Positions 61,348-64,000 of a stretch of DNA of 64,000 nucleotides are shown here, one piece after another. The DNA is from Reclinomonas americana ATCC 50394 (lineage: Eukaryota; Jakobida; Jakobea; Jakobida): contig PS015010.1 in assembly GCA_048213135.1 (NCBI GenBank), forward strand, positions 1,302,001-1,366,000. The letters are read 5' to 3'. The notes under the pieces were generated by a model. The model was not told the DNA's origin, ran no database searches, and saw only the letters and a list, made by a program, of their open reading frames with translations. How positions within the stretch are numbered: the stretch's first letter is position 1; the number at the start of each line of letters is the position of its first letter. A program made the position numbers and the translations under genes.

Positions 61348-64000
61348 TTACGGCCCACCTGAAGGAGGTACCGGGGTTGCGGGTGCTGTAGATGCCGGGG
61401 CCGGTGGCGTTGGTTTTTTAACATTTTTCCTTACCTCGGTTACCCGGTATTCTGTTATGTCGGCATAACTCATAGGCACATTTGTATCGTCGGATAACTT
61501 GTCCGGAGAATAATAGAACTTATTTTCTGTCAGGTTATCGCCATCAGCACCAGGCTCTCCCGGATCATGATATGAAACCGCATTGTCAAGATAAGAAAAA
61601 TAATTACCATTAGCGTCAGTTCCCATTCCTACTATCACAACAAAGTGCTGAGTTTTAACATTGTAGTTTTTAAATTTTGAAGTCAACACGCCACCATCCG
61701 GCTCAGCAGCGGTTACTTCAGTTAGTCCAACCATTATGGGCTCACCATTCTGGAGCGATTCTTTGATAGCAAGTATGCCTTTTACATATTCTTCTTTCAA
61801 GTTGGGTTTCTTATACCGTTTCTGAAGTACATTATCGGCGTGCATGGTTATTTGCTGACTTGGCCCCACAGCTGCAACACCGGCATCTTTCAATTGTGTA
61901 TCTGCTGCTTTCTTGCAATTTCTTCCGCAAGCTGCGTAGGTACGTAATGCGGCGCCTCCTGTAACATCAGGCACATCTGTCCATGCGTCTGACAATGCAT
62001 AACTATTGGTATTAATATCGTCAACGGTACCCGCAGAAATGTTGGTCTGCACAGCTTTAAGTGTTTGGGTCTTAACAAAATCATCACTTACAATCCGTTG
62101 TTCATTACTTGTGCCGTATTTTCCAATCAATGTTCCGTTTGTGGTATAATACTCCTCAAGCCCATCAAGATCTACACACCATATGGGTTTATTACCCGCA
62201 AACTGGTAAGGGGTGTACCAGGGATATGACTGAGTCAGCGGATCAACGCTCAGGAACTTGCCCAGGCGGGGATCGTACATCCGCATACCATAATCCTGAA
62301 CATTTCCGTTCCCTTTCAGTTCATTGTCGTTTTCTTTACCATTAAATCCATACCTGTACTGATTTGAGGCTGCAAATTTCCTTTCCGGCATCATCATCCC
62401 AAAGGGATAATAGTCATTTGCGTTAATAACATCTGCCGTATAATAGTCAGCTATGCCATCAGGAGTATTGCTCACTTTTACATAAATAGGATCGCATTGT
62501 GGTGGCGGACCTCCCGGTGGCGGTGGCGCACATGGCGGATATACCCAGGTATATTCTCCATCATCTACCTGGAATTTCCTGTCAGATACGGTTACCAGTA
62601 CATTGCTCAAATGATTAGTGAGCTCAAAGAACTTCTTCCCTCTTTCAAAAACAGTCAATCCTGAACCGGCTGGCGGATTCTGCACATCGCGGTTCACATT
62701 GAACACGCCTATACGCGTACTGCCATATAGGTGTACCTCACTCTGGGTAAGGTGTCCGCTATTGAGGTTTGACCGCTTCTCATATACTGCCATTATATTC
62801 CCGCTCGCATCTTTTACATACCAGGTAGTCAGTCCGTCTACTGTTTTACTTATACGGTTGCCGGCGGCATCATAGGTATAACTGATAACGTACCCTACAC
62901 TTCCCGATCCTTTATTCAGGGACTTTATTTTACCATAAACGGTCCAGGTTATGCCGCTTATATCCTCCTTATCATCCTTGGTCATGTTGCCAATCGCGTC
63001 ATATCCATAGTTATCATCCGGCTGATTGTCGACGTCATCAGCACTGTAGGTACTGCTTACGGCATCCTTAACATGACGCAGGCGGTTGTTGACCAGTTTA
63101 CCCGATTGTATGTTATAGCCGTAAGTAAGGTTATCCATAAGATTACCATCAGCACCGTTACGTTTATAGGTTTTGATATTGCCGTTGGCATCGTAAGTGA
63201 TATCCTCCCTGTAAGCATTGGTAGCCGATACGTTCCAACTGTTTGTGGCAATATTTAAACCCTTATACGTACTCATCTTGGTCAGGCGGTTCAGCTGATC
63301 ATAACGATAAGTGTACAGCAAGGCCCCTTCCTGTGCACTGGTGGTGGTAAACTTGCCGATATTGACACTCATTGCCGAGATATTACCATTATAAAGTCCT
63401 ACGAAACCAAATCCCGCAGCGGCAGGGTTAGCAAAAGGCTTAACGGAATTATCAATTGGTTTATAGTCGAATTGCCCCTGGGTTTCATTCTGGAAATAGT
63501 GCAGCGCATAACCAAATGCGTCCCTGGCCACATAGCCATTGACACCGCCCGGTATACCATCTGCCCCCATGTCATGCAAACCATCGCCGATGGCAGAGGT
63601 ATTTACCCCTTTAATCCACCCCTGCAGGGTATAACTGTAATCCAGCCCCTGCACCTGCTGTTGTCCAAGTACAATACGCGACAAAGGACCGTGCCGGTAA
63701 TAGGCATAACTGGCATCCCGTTCCCAAACCAGGCTATCATGGCTGGTGTATACGTCTGTAAGCTTATTCTCCGCATCGTACGCATAGCGATGGTAGAACT
63801 GGTCGGCCGGACTTACCCAGGCCTGTGCGGAAGAACTGTAATAACCGGGCTGGTAAGTTACCATGTTCACTTTACCACTGATAAGATCATAGTTGTAAGC
63901 TATTTTCTTATACCTGTTATCGCTGGTGTTCATGATATTGCTGTAATACTGGCTGCTGCCATAGTCCTGCAACAATGTATCCACATTACCATGTATATCA
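61348..64000 (-). CDS. RHS repeat protein with papain-like cysteine peptidase candidate C-terminus (5' end outside window)
   Basis: At least 878 residues; the frame runs off the right edge, so the N-terminus is missing. YD/RHS repeats are dense (YAYDAENKLTDVYTS, YRYDQLNRLTKMS, YDAAGNRISKTVDG, YGYDAIGNMTKDD). The core-associated end is DYGMRMYDPRLGKFLSVDPL with DLDGLEEY (about residue 605). The variable C-terminal region (~605-878) contains AACGRNCKK (around residue 685), TQHFVVIVGMG (His at ~781) and YFSYLDNA (~800), a Cys-His-Asp/Asn order that fits a papain-like or C39-like peptidase fold. RHS proteins wrap their C-terminal effector inside the YD-repeat shell. No VgrG, PAAR or T9SS signal is visible in the available part. 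Confidence 0.82.
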   Translation of the reverse strand, partial: DIHGNVDTLLQDYGSSQYYSNIMNTSDNRYKKIAYNYDLISGKVNMVTYQPGYYSSSAQAWVSPADQFYHRYAYDAENKLTDVYTSHDSLVWERDASYAYYRHGPLSRIVLGQQQVQGLDYSYTLQGWIKGVNTSAIGDGLHDMGADGIPGGVNGYVARDAFGYALHYFQNETQGQFDYKPIDNSVKPFANPAAAGFGFVGLYNGNISAMSVNIGKFTTTSAQEGALLYTYRYDQLNRLTKMSTYKGLNIATNSWNVSATNAYREDITYDANGNIKTYKRNGADGNLMDNLTYGYNIQSGKLVNNRLRHVKDAVSSTYSADDVDNQPDDNYGYDAIGNMTKDDKEDISGITWTVYGKIKSLNKGSGSVGYVISYTYDAAGNRISKTVDGLTTWYVKDASGNIMAVYEKRSNLNSGHLTQSEVHLYGSTRIGVFNVNRDVQNPPAGSGLTVFERGKKFFELTNHLSNVLVTVSDRKFQVDDGEYTWVYPPCAPPPPGGPPPQCDPIYVKVSNTPDGIADYYTADVINANDYYPFGMMMPERKFAASNQYRYGFNGKENDNELKGNGNVQDYGMRMYDPRLGKFLSVDPLTQSYPWYTPYQFAGNKPIWCVDLDGLEEYYTTNGTLIGKYGTSNEQRIVSDDFVKTQTLKAVQTNISAGTVDDINTNSYALSDAWTDVPDVTGGAALRTYAACGRNCKKAADTQLKDAGVAAVGPSQQITMHADNVLQKRYKKPNLKEEYVKGILAIKESLQNGEPIMVGLTEVTAAEPDGGVLTSKFKNYNVKTQHFVVIVGMGTDANGNYFSYLDNAVSYHDPGEPGADGDNLTENKFYYSPDKLSDDTNVPMSYADITEYRVTEVRKNVKKPTPPAPASTAPATPVPPSGGP

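Noticed and set aside
1-64000. rRNA, tRNA or tmRNA genes
   Set aside because: No cloverleaf-like or rRNA-like sequence was noticed in the intergenic spaces.

Overview
The window looks like a draft or metagenome-assembled chromosome fragment from a Bacteroidota bacterium, most likely family Chitinophagaceae. The lineage inference rests on several things: type IX secretion (T9SS) C-terminal sorting domains, a PorU2-like C25-family protease, a fused SecDF, Bacteroidota-only families such as DUF4294, a Bacteroidota-type bacillithiol deacetylase, and promoter -7 elements matching TAnnTTTG. Three runs of N (17993-18036, 50046-50065, 51301-51505) show it is scaffolded. I see no rRNA, tRNA or CRISPR array, and no gene-free stretch longer than about 300 bases apart from the N runs.

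Layout. 1-3.9 kb: end of a cellobiose/mannobiose 2-epimerase-like gene, an SGNH hydrolase, a DctA-type dicarboxylate symporter, uracil-DNA glycosylase and a PlsC acyltransferase. 3.9-11 kb: an envelope-lipid block with an LptD-like outer-membrane protein facing an amidase, an MCE/MlaD-like protein and an OstA-like protein. 11-17.5 kb: aminotransferase, beta-lactamase-fold lipoprotein, SecDF (with a clear terminator), an IscA-type protein and a small membrane protein. 18-22.5 kb: a methylmalonyl-CoA-mutase-type catalytic subunit without its B12 domain, a VOC protein, and an ArsR - SRPBCC - alpha/beta-hydrolase operon whose promoter carries two matching palindromes. 22.6-30.6 kb: one 2,663-residue secreted protein with two beta-helix regions, Ig-like repeats, two P domains and a T9SS sorting domain. 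30.8-46.8 kb: housekeeping and conserved genes (M20 hydrolase, radical SAM protein, ureohydrolase, CcmE/CcmF, BshB1, fatty-acid desaturase, DUF1003, GlnRS). 46.9-52.2 kb: porU2, broken by two gaps, with the middle contig placed backwards. 52-57.7 kb: DUF1501 and DUF1800 proteins and an M48-like metalloprotease. 57.8-64 kb: an accessory island with a tyrosine recombinase, an orphan RHS C-terminal module with a HExxH peptidase motif, a large RHS protein running off the window, and a secreted small protein beside each RHS gene.

Three observations stand out. (1) Reversing the 1,235-bp contig at 50066-51300 restores an exactly in-frame porU2 of 1,691 codons at both junctions. (2) Degenerate 7-bp tandem repeats, mostly AATTACG / CGTAATT, sit at gene 3' ends at seven loci between 2 and 45 kb, often as facing inverted blocks, and are absent from 45 to 64 kb. 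(3) The RHS island carries two different peptidase-like C-terminal modules in convergent orientation next to an integrase.
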